From Candidatus Poseidonia sp. (GTDB lineage Archaea > Thermoplasmatota > Poseidoniia > Poseidoniales > Poseidoniaceae), in contig JADHPT010000012.1 in assembly GCA_016778305.1 (NCBI GenBank), positions 1-55,824 of the forward strand: a DNA stretch of 55,824 bases. Direction: 5' to 3'. This document shows positions 23,624-32,916 of the stretch, one piece after another. Position 1 is the first letter of the stretch. Each line of letters opens with the position of its first letter. The position numbers and the translations under genes were made by a program. The notes below the pieces were generated by a model. That model did no database searches and had not been told where the DNA came from. It was given only the letters and a program-made list of their open reading frames with translations.

Positions 23624-25324
23624 TCACCAAGCACCGACCAAGGCATTGGCTGCTGATTCACAAAGGCTGATCAATTGACCCGCTCCAACACCGAAGTACA
23701 AGGTGGTCAACAAACAAGCAAGGATGGCAAAGCGAACAGACCTTCCTGCTGGAAGAGGTCCTTCTCGACCTGCTTCCGGTTCGTGGAAAAACATCACCAA
23801 GCCGACACGCAGATAGTAGAAGACCGAGATGGCTGAGTTGATGACCATGAGCAAAGCAAGGTACCAGACCCAGTGAATATCGCTGAAGGTCAGATTGCCA
23901 TTCACGGTCACATCCACCAGAGCCACCTTGACAATTCCCATGATCACAAGAAGTTTGGAAACGAAACCTGACAGCGGTGGCACGCCTGCAAGGGACATCA
24001 TGAAGATGAACATGGTTGCAGCAAGCAAAGGTTCACGCTTGGCGAGGCCACCCAGGGAAGCGAGGGTGTGTCCACCTTTCTCATTCTCCAAGATGGACAG
24101 AACCAGGAAGGCTCCGAGTTTGAAACAAACAAGAACGACCAAGTGGAAGATGAGAGCTGTTACCACGGCTAAGGCAGCATCGTTGCTTGCGTTGATGTGT
24201 TCTGGTTCCCAGTTGAGGGCTCCAATGGCAGTGATGGCTGCCAGCATGTAACCTGCATGAGCCACCGATGAGTAGGCGAGCATGCGCTTGGGGTTGGTTG
24301 AACCCAAGGCAGCGAGGTTGCCCCAGGTCATGGTGACGACGGAGAGAACTGCGAGAGCGATCAACCAAACGGCTGCACCGTCAGTGGCTTCTGGTGATGC
24401 TACCACGAGAAGGATTCGGAGCAAACCGATGACACCCATGGCTTTGCTTGCCGTAGCCAGGACACCAGCCACAGGACTGGTCGCCCCAGCGTAAGCATCA
24501 GGAGCGGCAAAGTGGAAGGGTGCGGCGCTAACTTTGAAGCCGAAGCCGACAAGAAGCATACCAAGAGCAATGAGTGGAAGGGGTTCCATGCCGTTTTCTG
24601 CAAAAGCCAAGGTCAGTTCTGTGAATTGCAATGAACCCGACCAGAGATAAAGAAGCGAGAGTCCGTAAAGCCCGACACCTGATGCCACTGAACCGACGAT
24701 GAAGTACTTCATACCCGCCTCAGTCCCTTCCTTTGTCTCCTTCATGAACGAGACGAGAACGTAGGTGGAGAAGGATGCCAACTCCAAACCGATGAAGAGC
24801 AAGAACAGATCTTGAGAGAGGGCAACGATGGACATTCCAAGACCTGTTGTCATCAGAAGGATGTAGAAATCGACTTGACGACGGTTGTTGTACAATCCAA
24901 GGGCACTTCTATCCTTACGGCTTGTTGCAGGAATACGGTTGATGGAAGCAATGCTCGCAAGGGCGAGAGCCCCGTAGAAAATCAATTCAAAGATGCGACT
25001 GAATTCGTTCACCAACAGCAGGTCATAGCCGCTTTCTGTTTCAATCATCGTCACGTTCATGCCGTTTACGTAGGAAAGCGCTGCAAGCAAGAAAGCAATC
25101 ACGAAGAACATGGAGGCGAACACACCGGGCAAACGAGGATCGCTGTCCAATGTACCGCGCTTTCCACCGAAGAACCACGGGATGCGGATTTGTGTCAGGG
25201 GGATTCGGAACTTGGCGTCGCCCATATTGGGTACGATCATCAGCGTAAACATACCGATGACCAACACGATTTCTGGGGCAAGAGCTGTGGCAAAGCCTTC
25301 GCCAAAGGGTTGCATCGTTTCCAT
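23624..25324 (-). CDS. nuoN: Complex I subunit N (antiporter-like)
   Basis: The 566-residue protein is a proton/sodium antiporter-like membrane subunit with about 14-16 helices. It has the conserved ALASFSTYVLVSF stretch, the lysine helix region GVLATASKAMGV, SSVAHAGYMLAAI and GVPPLSGFVSK block. ATG at 25324 follows GGGGTG at a good distance and overlaps the region of the nuoM stop; a GTG at 25333 is also possible. It is the last nuo gene. Confidence 0.95.
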   Translation of the reverse strand: METMQPFGEGFATALAPEIVLVIGMFTLMIVPNMGDAKFRIPLTQIRIPWFFGGKRGTLDSDPRLPGVFASMFFVIAFLLAALSYVNGMNVTMIETESGYDLLLVNEFSRIFELIFYGALALASIASINRIPATSRKDRSALGLYNNRRQVDFYILLMTTGLGMSIVALSQDLFLLFIGLELASFSTYVLVSFMKETKEGTEAGMKYFIVGSVASGVGLYGLSLLYLWSGSLQFTELTLAFAENGMEPLPLIALGMLLVGFGFKVSAAPFHFAAPDAYAGATSPVAGVLATASKAMGVIGLLRILLVVASPEATDGAAVWLIALAVLSVVTMTWGNLAALGSTNPKRMLAYSSVAHAGYMLAAITAIGALNWEPEHINASNDAALAVVTALIFHLVVLVCFKLGAFLVLSILENEKGGHTLASLGGLAKREPLLAATMFIFMMSLAGVPPLSGFVSKLLVIMGIVKVALVDVTVNGNLTFSDIHWVWYLALLMVINSAISVFYYLRVGLVMFFHEPEAGREGPLPAGRSVRFAILACLLTTLYFGVGAGQLISLCESAANALVGAW

Positions 25325-25325
25325 A

Positions 25326-26984
25326 TCAGGCACCCCCCAAAATCGGAATCAAGAGCGTTTCAAAGAACGCCACGGTCCATCCGTTCATCATGTCGAGAGC
25401 AATCCAGGGCATAACGCCAAACAAGATGGTGAAAACTGCCAGAATGATCATTGCAAACTTTTCTGAATCGGCGATGTCTGGTACGGGTTGACCGTTCAAA
25501 CTTGCTGGAGGTTGGGTTTCCTCTCCACCTTCGAAGATGGTGCGTTGCATCGACCAAAGGTAGTAGGCAGCTGTGAGGGCGAGAACAAGAGCAGGTCCAA
25601 CCATCCACAAGACGCTCCAATCATTGGCAGCAAGGAAATGCCACAGTGCGAGGAACATCATCAATTCAGCGACGAATCCAGCCAATAGTGGAAGACCAAG
25701 CGAGGCCATCCATGCAAACATCATCGATGTTGCAAGCCAAGGTGAATGCTTGGCCATACCTCGCATAGCACCAATTTCCATGCTGTGGTAATGATGCTTG
25801 AATGCACCACATACTGCGAAGAGCATGGGGCTGATAATGCCGTGAGCGAACATCATGAAGAGGGCTGCTGCCCATCCCAATGGTTGCATGGTGGCGATAC
25901 CGATGAGAATGACACCCATGTGCGATACGGAGGAGTAGGCGACCATTTTCTTGAGGTTGGTTTGTCCCAAACAAACGATGGCTCCCCAGACGAGGGAAAT
26001 CATTCCGAGGGCGAGCAACCAGAACTGGAAGTGTTCAGCCGCATGTGGGAAGAACGCCAACGGAAGTCGGAACATACCGTAGGCGCCCATCTTCAGCATC
26101 ACGCCAGCCAACAGCATCGAACCGCCAGTAGGTGCCTGAACGTGCGCATCGGGCAGCCACGTATGGAAGGGGACTGAAGGCAACTTCACGAGGAAGCCGA
26201 GCATGAGCATCACGAACAGAATCTTCTGCATGCTTTCACCGAGGAACCAAGCCCCACCTGCATTGCCTTGCTGGGCATGAGCGGTCAAGGTTGGGATGTC
26301 AAAGGTACGGCCGGTCCAGGACCCAGAGTAGGACAGGGCCTGGTCGGGTTGAAGGAAGTACAGGGTCACCAATCCGAGAAGCATCACAACGGATGCGGTA
26401 AAGGTGTAGATGAAGAATTTCTGAGAGGCGTACTTCCGGTCTTTACCGCCCCACTTGAGAATCAAGAAGAACATCGGAATCAGGGTTAATTCCCAAAAGA
26501 CGTAGAACATGAAGAGGTCAAGAGCCACAAAGACACCGATCAGCGCACCGCCCATCATCAAAATGAGTGGGAAGTAGGTCGAAGCGTGCTTTTCGTTCCA
26601 TGTTGCGATGATGGTGACGGGGAGAAGGAAGGTTGTCAACCAGACCATTGGGAAGGACAAGGCGTCAATACCAACGCTCCAATGAATGCCCAGCGCTTCA
26701 ATCCAAACGTAGCGGAATTCAAAGTTGAACGAGCCGAAACCAAGTCCTGTCCAATCCAAGGCTTTGTCCAGTCCGAGAGCTTCGTACATGGACGAATTGT
26801 TCTGGGCAAAGAACATCATGGTCGTGAGGCCGAGCATAGCCAGCGAAATGACCAGGGAAACCATCCGAATCGATGAACCAAGGCGTTCCCGTGCGGCTCC
26901 GTCAGCGCTTGCAACGAAGGCGAGAAGGACGAGACTGCTGACCAGAGGCAAACCAACGAGCGGGATAGAAATCCAATCGATCAC
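25326..26984 (-). CDS. nuoM: Complex I subunit M (antiporter-like)
   Basis: The 552-residue antiporter-like subunit forms part of the membrane arm. It shows FYVFWELTLIPMFFLI with the conserved Glu, PFHTWLPDAHVQAPTGGSML, KKMVAYSSVSHMG and the ASLGLPLLAGFVAE block. GTG start overlaps the nuoL stop (GTGA) and is preceded by GGGGTGATGGC, consistent with coupled translation. An extra loop (GGEETQPPASLNGQPVPD) lies near the C-terminus. Confidence 0.95.
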   Translation of the reverse strand: MIDWISIPLVGLPLVSSLVLLAFVASADGAARERLGSSIRMVSLVISLAMLGLTTMMFFAQNNSSMYEALGLDKALDWTGLGFGSFNFEFRYVWIEALGIHWSVGIDALSFPMVWLTTFLLPVTIIATWNEKHASTYFPLILMMGGALIGVFVALDLFMFYVFWELTLIPMFFLILKWGGKDRKYASQKFFIYTFTASVVMLLGLVTLYFLQPDQALSYSGSWTGRTFDIPTLTAHAQQGNAGGAWFLGESMQKILFVMLMLGFLVKLPSVPFHTWLPDAHVQAPTGGSMLLAGVMLKMGAYGMFRLPLAFFPHAAEHFQFWLLALGMISLVWGAIVCLGQTNLKKMVAYSSVSHMGVILIGIATMQPLGWAAALFMMFAHGIISPMLFAVCGAFKHHYHSMEIGAMRGMAKHSPWLATSMMFAWMASLGLPLLAGFVAELMMFLALWHFLAANDWSVLWMVGPALVLALTAAYYLWSMQRTIFEGGEETQPPASLNGQPVPDIADSEKFAMIILAVFTILFGVMPWIALDMMNGWTVAFFETLLIPILGGA

Positions 26985-29551
26985 GCCATCACCCCCCAGA
27001 TCAGAGCAAAGAGCGTCAGTGTACCAACCGCCGCCATAAGGATATAATCACGTGCAGAGCCTGTGGTCAAGGCACGCAATTTCGTTGATAATTGCTGCGA
27101 CGTGCGCTCAATGGTCTTGATGGTTCCATCAATGACCTTTGAGTCTGCTTCAGCAGATTTGAAAGAGAAGGCAGCGACGATCTTCAGCATGGCCATGTCG
27201 TAGTAGTGGTCAATGTAGAGGCGATTGCTCAGAGCGGTGGCGAAGCCAGATTGAGCAAAGGGAGAGTTATCCCAATGGTAGCGTCCCTTAACGGCGGCGT
27301 TGAGTGCCAATACAGGAGTGAACCAAGGCTTGGCTTCTTCACCTTCATCCAGTGCTCCGCCGTACAGCGAGAGCGCTAAACCGGGTCCGACGACGGCCCC
27401 GATGAACAGGGCTACGTAGGTGAGAATGAAGAAGAAGGCTTTCTCGTTGGCAAAGACGTGTTCCATTTCGTAGAGGAAACCACCCCAAAGACCACCGTGG
27501 TCAGACATCAAACCATACTCGATGTCCGGGGCCCAGTGCGTGAAGCCCATGCTGGCAAACAGAATACCAGCCAAGCTGAAGAAGGTCAGGATGAACAGCG
27601 GTGTCTTGATCCATGTATTGGTCGGGCCGACGTGGGCTGCAACTTCGCCCTTGGGAGATCCAGCGAAGGTCTTGAGCCACATACGTGACATGTAGAAGCC
27701 CGTCATTCCTGCGCCCAAGAGAACACAGAGAGCAGGATACATGAATCGCGGGTCTTCGAGAGCAACGCGCCACGTGTTGGCGATAATGCCTTCCTTGGAC
27801 CAGAATCCACCAATGAGAGGGAATCCCATAATGGAGAGGGAACCGACCAACATGGCCGTGGCAGTCAAGGGCATCTTCGATGCCAAACCGCCCATGTTAT
27901 CCATGGATTGAGCATCAAACTCATCGTGATGGCCTTCTTCAATCTCATTGCGGATGCGTCCGAGGGTCAAGTCCAACTCCGGTACGTTGATGCTCCCGTT
28001 ACCGTCAAGGTCGAGGGCTTTCATCAACGGGGCCATTTCCCACGGTGGCAAGTCTACGACGTCGGCCTTCTTGAGAGCCGTTTGGAATTCATAGGTGTCA
28101 ATTTCACCAGAACCATCCAGGTCAATGCTCGCAAAGAACTCAAAGGCTGTTTGCCCGTTTGCCTCCAAGTAATCGGCCAGCATCACCAATTCCTTTGGCG
28201 TGTCGTGATGGCCGTCATCATGGTCGTGATGATGCAGGTGATGGTGAGCATGGTGTACTTCATGAATCACAGCCCCGCTTGCCATGAACAGCATGCCCTT
28301 GGCCATCGCGTGGTTGAAGAGATGGAAGAGAGCAGCGCCAAAAGCCACGATGACAATGGCGTGGTTCACGTAATAGTCGGGGTTTTTGGTGGTCCCATCT
28401 GCAAGATACTCGTGCCAGTGGAGGGTGTTGGCAAGGTAAAGCGCCGCACCGAGTCCAGTAAAGATGTAAGCGAGTTGGGACATCGTTGAGTAAGCCAGGA
28501 CTTTCTTCAAGTCATTTTGAACGAAGGCAATCGCCGCCGCCATGACTGCAGTTGTACCGCCAATGGCTGCGATGATGAAGGCCAAATCAGCGAGTTCACC
28601 GTGCAAGGCTTCGGCTCCGAAGAAGGGGAACATGCGTGCAACGAGGTAGAGTCCAGCATTGACCATGGTCGCTGCGTGAATCAGGGCGGAAACGGGCGTT
28701 GGGCCTTCCATTGCATCTGGCAACCAAACGTGGAGAGGGAATTGAGCAGACTTGCCAACCGCTCCAATAAACATGAGGCCGAGTGACCAAGCAAGCATAG
28801 CTGCATTGCTTTCTGCCACGGATTTGATTTCGTATTTGTCGAACACGACATCGTAGTCAAGAGATCCGAAGAGGTACCACATCATGGCCAATCCGACCAT
28901 CAGGAAGACGTCACCAACACGGGTGGTGAGGAAGGCTTTCTTCGCAGCATAGGCAGCACTTGGGCGTTCGTAGTAGAATCCGATGAGGAGATAGGAACAA
29001 AGCCCCATCAATTCCCAGAAGATGAACAACCAAAGGAAGGAGTCTGCGAGAACCATGCCGAGCATACCCGAACAGAACAGAACAAATTCAGCATAGAAGC
29101 GGTGATTTCGGTTATCGTTGATGGGGTCGGTATTCATGTAACCGACAGCGAAGGTGTTGATCAGCAGACAGAGGAAGGAGGCAACGAAGAGCAGCAAGAC
29201 GGTAATGTGGTCGACGTGGATGCCGAATCCAAAGCTGACCTCCTTTGTTGCAACTCCCGATTCCCAGATACTCGAAGTGAACCAGGTCCAATCTGAAAGT
29301 TTCTGAACGCCACCATAGGCACCGATGAAGTCAGAGATGAGCCAAAGAGCGAGCAAGAGGCTCGCACCCATGACTGGGAGAGCGATCAGACCGCCTTCCT
29401 TGAGTGTCTGCTTCCAGAACTTTTCTCCATTGTACAATTTGCCGAAGAGCAAAATGACGGGGAAAGCCAACATGGGGAGGAGGATGATGAGTGGCGCGTA
29501 TTGCGCTGCTGTGCTATCGATGATAACGGAACTGCCTGTACTCGATGCCAT
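26981..29551 (-). CDS. nuoL: Complex I subunit L with inserted EF-hand pair
   Basis: The 856-residue subunit has the antiporter core (FWELMGLCSYLLIG, PLHVWLPDAMEGPTPVSALIHAATM, KKVLAYSTMSQLAY, HLFNHAMAKGMLFMASGAVIH) and the C-terminal lateral-helix region. About 120 residues are inserted after the GAVIH helix: a His-rich stretch near 430-451 and two perfect EF-hand loops at 477-488 (DLDGSGEIDTYE) and 514-525 (DLDGNGSINVPE), with MGGL of the normal sequence resuming after. NuoL is usually 600-650 residues. Starts at ATG with GGTGA nearby. Confidence 0.95.
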   Translation of the reverse strand: MASSTGSSVIIDSTAAQYAPLIILLPMLAFPVILLFGKLYNGEKFWKQTLKEGGLIALPVMGASLLLALWLISDFIGAYGGVQKLSDWTWFTSSIWESGVATKEVSFGFGIHVDHITVLLLFVASFLCLLINTFAVGYMNTDPINDNRNHRFYAEFVLFCSGMLGMVLADSFLWLFIFWELMGLCSYLLIGFYYERPSAAYAAKKAFLTTRVGDVFLMVGLAMMWYLFGSLDYDVVFDKYEIKSVAESNAAMLAWSLGLMFIGAVGKSAQFPLHVWLPDAMEGPTPVSALIHAATMVNAGLYLVARMFPFFGAEALHGELADLAFIIAAIGGTTAVMAAAIAFVQNDLKKVLAYSTMSQLAYIFTGLGAALYLANTLHWHEYLADGTTKNPDYYVNHAIVIVAFGAALFHLFNHAMAKGMLFMASGAVIHEVHHAHHHLHHHDHDDGHHDTPKELVMLADYLEANGQTAFEFFASIDLDGSGEIDTYEFQTALKKADVVDLPPWEMAPLMKALDLDGNGSINVPELDLTLGRIRNEIEEGHHDEFDAQSMDNMGGLASKMPLTATAMLVGSLSIMGFPLIGGFWSKEGIIANTWRVALEDPRFMYPALCVLLGAGMTGFYMSRMWLKTFAGSPKGEVAAHVGPTNTWIKTPLFILTFFSLAGILFASMGFTHWAPDIEYGLMSDHGGLWGGFLYEMEHVFANEKAFFFILTYVALFIGAVVGPGLALSLYGGALDEGEEAKPWFTPVLALNAAVKGRYHWDNSPFAQSGFATALSNRLYIDHYYDMAMLKIVAAFSFKSAEADSKVIDGTIKTIERTSQQLSTKLRALTTGSARDYILMAAVGTLTLFALIWGVMA

Positions 29552-29560
29552 AACTTCACC

Positions 29561-29863
29561 TCAGTTCCTCAGGACGTTAACGTCGTCCAGCGTAATCGAT
29601 TCGTGTTGACCGTACATGGCCAAGAAGATAGCGAGACCGATCGCCACTTCGCTTGCAGCGATGGCGATGGCGAAGATGGTGTACACCCATCCAGTCGTGT
29701 CGCCGTGGTGAACGGCTGCTGCTGCGAATTGCATATTCGCAGCGTTGAGCATCAATTCGATGCACATCAAGACGATAATAGCGTTCTTTCGGGTAAAGGC
29801 ACCGGCCAAGCCGATAACGAACAAGAGCGCTGACAGGCCAGATACCCATGCTGGATCAATCAT
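29561..29863 (-). CDS. nuoK: Complex I subunit K
   Basis: The 100-residue membrane subunit has three helices with the two conserved membrane glutamates in IVLMCIELMLNAANMQF (first) and VAIGLAIFLAMY region (second, in AIAASEVAIGLA). These carry protons between NuoJ/A and the antiporter subunits. It starts by overlapping the NuoJ2 stop (ATGA) and is typical in length. Confidence 0.95.
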   Translation of the reverse strand: MIDPAWVSGLSALLFVIGLAGAFTRKNAIIVLMCIELMLNAANMQFAAAAVHHGDTTGWVYTIFAIAIAASEVAIGLAIFLAMYGQHESITLDDVNVLRN

Positions 29864-30129
29864 TCTTCTTCACCTCCGAACTCCCACAAGAGATTCTCCA
29901 TTCGCTCGTCACGAACAAGGTAAGCGGCTCCCATCATGGCCATGGCCATCAAGAGACCGAGCACGAGGAGGGCGAAGCCCCAATCGTGCAGCAGGGAATC
30001 AGCGAGACCTGATGTGGTAGGGGTTGTGGAACTTGGTTCGCTCCAAACACTCTCTTCGTTGAGCACGGAAACCAGAATGAAGCCGAGGGCGAGGAGGCCC
30101 ATACGAGTGAACAAGGAAATGAACTTCAT
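29860..30129 (-). CDS. Complex I subunit J, C-terminal part (split NuoJ)
   Basis: The 89-residue protein has two hydrophobic helices (LFTRMGLLALGFILVSVL and WGFALLVLGLLMAMAMMGAAYLV) with a polar loop between, and looks like the C-terminal half of NuoJ. The N-terminal half is a separate gene that overlaps it by four bases (ATGA), so the subunit is likely made as two chains. Split NuoJ-like genes occur in other archaeal Fpo/Nuo operons. Frame and codon use look like real coding sequence, not a decayed gene. Confidence 0.8.
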   Translation of the reverse strand: MKFISLFTRMGLLALGFILVSVLNEESVWSEPSSTTPTTSGLADSLLHDWGFALLVLGLLMAMAMMGAAYLVRDERMENLLWEFGGEEE

Positions 30130-30401
30130 TCAAAATCCTCCTCCAAAATCTGTCGACGGGTCAGCATGATACCGAACAATACGACCAAACCAACACTCGC
30201 AAGATAAACGAGAATCTGAATGGCTGCAAGGAATTCTGCACCGAGGAGGATGAAGATGCCAGAGACTGCCATGAAACAGAAGATGAGTGAGAGCATCGAG
30301 TGAGCGACGCGCTGAGCAAAAATCAGCCCCAATGCACCGCCAAGAGTGATGGCGGCGAAGAGGAAAAACACTCCTGTTTCGGCTGCACTGGCGACATCCA
30401 T
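30126..30401 (-). CDS. nuoJ: Complex I subunit J, N-terminal part (split NuoJ)
   Basis: The 91-residue protein has three helices with the NuoJ signature AQRVAHSMLSLIFCFMAVSG and AIQILVYLASVGLVVLFGIMLT, including the pi-bulge-like region that in NuoJ helix 3 couples quinone reduction to proton pumping. ATG at 30401 follows GGAGATGCCTGAG of the NuoI end and is preferred over the ATG at 30410 that overlaps it. The second half is the next gene. Confidence 0.88.
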   Translation of the reverse strand: MDVASAAETGVFFLFAAITLGGALGLIFAQRVAHSMLSLIFCFMAVSGIFILLGAEFLAAIQILVYLASVGLVVLFGIMLTRRQILEEDFE

Positions 30402-30402
30402 C

Positions 30403-31380
30403 TCAGGCATCTCCTTTTGCAGCAGCCTCCTTGGCTGCCTTCTTGGCTCGCTTGTCGCGCTCCTTGGAGGCTCGCTTGGCAAGTTCAGCGTCGACGGCTT
30501 CTTGATGAACACCGGGCAGGACACGTGTCCGTGATGCGTCAAACCAGAGGTCTTGGCGGGTAAAGCCAGACATGCCGTCGTACTCGTTGGTCATGAAGAA
30601 CGAGGTAAAGCCACAGGATTCCATGCAGAGCCCACAGAACATACACCGCCCGAGGTCGATGCGCCCGGATACGATTTGATCGTCTGCGGGAAGCAGTTCG
30701 GCACGATCGACCATGGCTTCCTCGCCAGAATCGTTCCATCGCACCGTAGCGGTGTCGCCTGACAAGTCAAGAACTTCTGCAAAGCGCCATTCCTGAGGTG
30801 CGTCCGTGTGAGCAGTGACGTGGTTGAAGGTATCCAATTCAGCAACGACTTCAGGCTTCTCGACGGCAGCGTACTTGCCGACTTCGAGATCCATACCCAT
30901 GCCAGCGTTTTCGCCTTGAGCGCCGTCGAGAACGTCGACACGCAACTCGGTGGTCATGTGCAAACAGTCGTTCGGGCAGATGTTGACGCACATTTTGCAC
31001 GCCGTACAGGTTTCCCAAATCACACCAATTCGACCGTTGTAATTGCCCGGGACAAAGAGCCAGGGCTCCATGTCTTCAAGACGTTCGTATGGATATTGAA
31101 CCGTCTGTGGCTTCCAAAGAGTTGGTTTGAGGTCGGAGGTTACACGGTCTGGTGCAAATTCTTGGCGGCCGATGTCGTTCATGTCAGCCGTTGAAGCGGC
31201 TCTACTGCGACTTCCATCGTCGAGGAATTCTGGATGGCTGGTGTTGTGATAGGCTCCTAGGCGCTTGCCGAACCGCTTTCCGATGAAGGGGAAGGTTCGC
31301 AAGGCTGTAATCAGCGTAATCTTGAACGGGTACCAGAACAGGTTTCTAAAATTCGGTTGTGCGTGTGGATGCATTGGCAT
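30403..31380 (-). CDS. nuoI: Complex I subunit I with expanded ferredoxin-like domain
   Basis: The 325-residue subunit carries two 4Fe-4S clusters (N6a/N6b) that pass electrons toward NuoB and quinone. The first motif is Cys125/128/131/135 in CTACKMCVNICP and the second Cys246/249/252/256 in CMFCGLCMESCG, where Gly replaces the usual Pro. The 111 residues between Cys135 and Cys246, where about 35 are normal, include a SH3/KOW-like strand pattern (RFAEVLDLSGDTATVRWND). The C-terminus is Lys/Ala-rich and charged. Usual NuoI length is 160-180 residues. Confidence 0.93.
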   Translation of the reverse strand: MPMHPHAQPNFRNLFWYPFKITLITALRTFPFIGKRFGKRLGAYHNTSHPEFLDDGSRSRAASTADMNDIGRQEFAPDRVTSDLKPTLWKPQTVQYPYERLEDMEPWLFVPGNYNGRIGVIWETCTACKMCVNICPNDCLHMTTELRVDVLDGAQGENAGMGMDLEVGKYAAVEKPEVVAELDTFNHVTAHTDAPQEWRFAEVLDLSGDTATVRWNDSGEEAMVDRAELLPADDQIVSGRIDLGRCMFCGLCMESCGFTSFFMTNEYDGMSGFTRQDLWFDASRTRVLPGVHQEAVDAELAKRASKERDKRAKKAAKEAAAKGDA

Positions 31381-31389
31381 GGTTTCACC

Positions 31390-32907
31390 TCACTCCTGCC
31401 CCGGGACTACGGTCCCAGCGGGCTCGACAGTATGGACGTGGAACATTCGTTCCGGTGTCGCTGATTTATCCTCGTCGTTCAGGTAAATCACGAAGACTGC
31501 AAGCCAGAACAATGTGGTGAGGATGGGAACGAGGCTCGGGATGCCAAAGGCGTCCCATGCATTTCCACCGGCCACAGTATCAGCCATGTCTTCGGGGTTG
31601 AAGAGGTACAAGCGGTACACCAAAGCCAAGACGACTTGGAGAACCGCCAAGGGCAAGAGCATTCGCCATCCAAATTCGAGGATTTGATCGGTTCGGATAC
31701 GAGCAAGTGAGAAACGGGCCCAAACGAAGACGATGAGGAAGACAAGCCAAGATTTCACCAGCGTCATAATGGCGCCAGGAACCAGTAGATACAAGCCACC
31801 AAGGCCGAGGAATTCGATTGAACCAATGGTGCCTTGGAAGGGTAGATGCCAGCCGCCAAGGAAGAAGTGAGTAAAGAGGAAACAGGCTGCATAGGTACGA
31901 ATGTATTCAGCCATAAACAACATACCGAATCGCATGCCTCCGTATTCGGTCCACCAACCTTCAACCAGTTCTGCTTCTGCTTCTGGCATGTCAAAGGGGA
32001 CACGTTCAACTTCTGCGATCATTGTAATGAGGAAAAGGGCGGCAGCAAGCGGCATCAAGAAGATATTCCATGCACCTGCAGAGTGTTGGAAGTGGATGCT
32101 TTCGATGATGTTGAACGTCCCTGAAAGGATTGCCACCGAGAGAAGCGTGAGCAAGAGAGGGATTTCGTAGGCAGTAAGCTGGGCTGCTGAACGGATACCA
32201 CCGATGAGTGTGTACTTGTTATTGGATGACCATCCTGCGAAGAAAACGCCGATCGGCGCAATTCCGAAGATGGCGATGGCATAAAGGATGGATAAATCTG
32301 GGTTGGTAGCATAGATGCCGCTGGAAAGGGGAATCATGCCGAGAATGAGCAGCGTTGAGGAAACGATAAGGAAGGGTGAGACCTCGAAGATGAGTCGGTC
32401 CGCACGTTGAGGGACCATGTGTTCCTTGACGAGGAATTTCATACCGTCTGCAACGTTTTGGAAGAAACCTGGAAGGATGGTTTTACCCATCCATGAACGG
32501 TTGTTCACACGGTCGACGGTCGGGAAGTTTTCGTCCCTATTTCCGAAGTTTTTATTCAGCCATTTGTTCACAGCGCCAAGTGGTTTTCCAAGGCCAAACG
32601 GGAGCATGTTCCACCATTCACCAGCAGTCACACCGTTTTCACCGACCCAAAGCGAGCGGAGGGCAGTGGTTGCACCGTAGCGGTCTTGCATTCGAGCGAC
32701 CGCCTTGCGCTCAATCCAGAGGATTGCAAATTGGGAGAAAAAGAGCAACAAGAAAACGATGTTGACCAGGGCAAAGGTAGCCACGGCAAAGGAAATTGAT
32801 GATGCACTGTCCTCAAGAGGTGTACCTGAAAGAAGATCGATGAGGCTCGAGCGCAGAACGCCGTCCCTGCTCATCATGAAGCCAACCAAATCGTACTTGT
32901 CATCCAT
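31390..32907 (-). CDS. nuoH: Complex I subunit H, enlarged
   Basis: The 505-residue subunit forms the quinone channel next to NuoB/D. It has the conserved WIERKAVARMQDRYGA and ADGMKFLVKEHM, EVSPFLIVSSTLLILG, AYEIPLLLTLLSVAI, ERVPFDMPEAEAELVEGWWTEY blocks; the last carries acidic residues of the E-channel. About 70 extra residues lie between the RYG and ADGMKF blocks, and N- and C-termini are longer, giving about 150 residues above the usual 330-350. Confidence 0.93.
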   Translation of the reverse strand: MDDKYDLVGFMMSRDGVLRSSLIDLLSGTPLEDSASSISFAVATFALVNIVFLLLFFSQFAILWIERKAVARMQDRYGATTALRSLWVGENGVTAGEWWNMLPFGLGKPLGAVNKWLNKNFGNRDENFPTVDRVNNRSWMGKTILPGFFQNVADGMKFLVKEHMVPQRADRLIFEVSPFLIVSSTLLILGMIPLSSGIYATNPDLSILYAIAIFGIAPIGVFFAGWSSNNKYTLIGGIRSAAQLTAYEIPLLLTLLSVAILSGTFNIIESIHFQHSAGAWNIFLMPLAAALFLITMIAEVERVPFDMPEAEAELVEGWWTEYGGMRFGMLFMAEYIRTYAACFLFTHFFLGGWHLPFQGTIGSIEFLGLGGLYLLVPGAIMTLVKSWLVFLIVFVWARFSLARIRTDQILEFGWRMLLPLAVLQVVLALVYRLYLFNPEDMADTVAGGNAWDAFGIPSLVPILTTLFWLAVFVIYLNDEDKSATPERMFHVHTVEPAGTVVPGQE

Positions 32908-32916
32908 GATATCACC

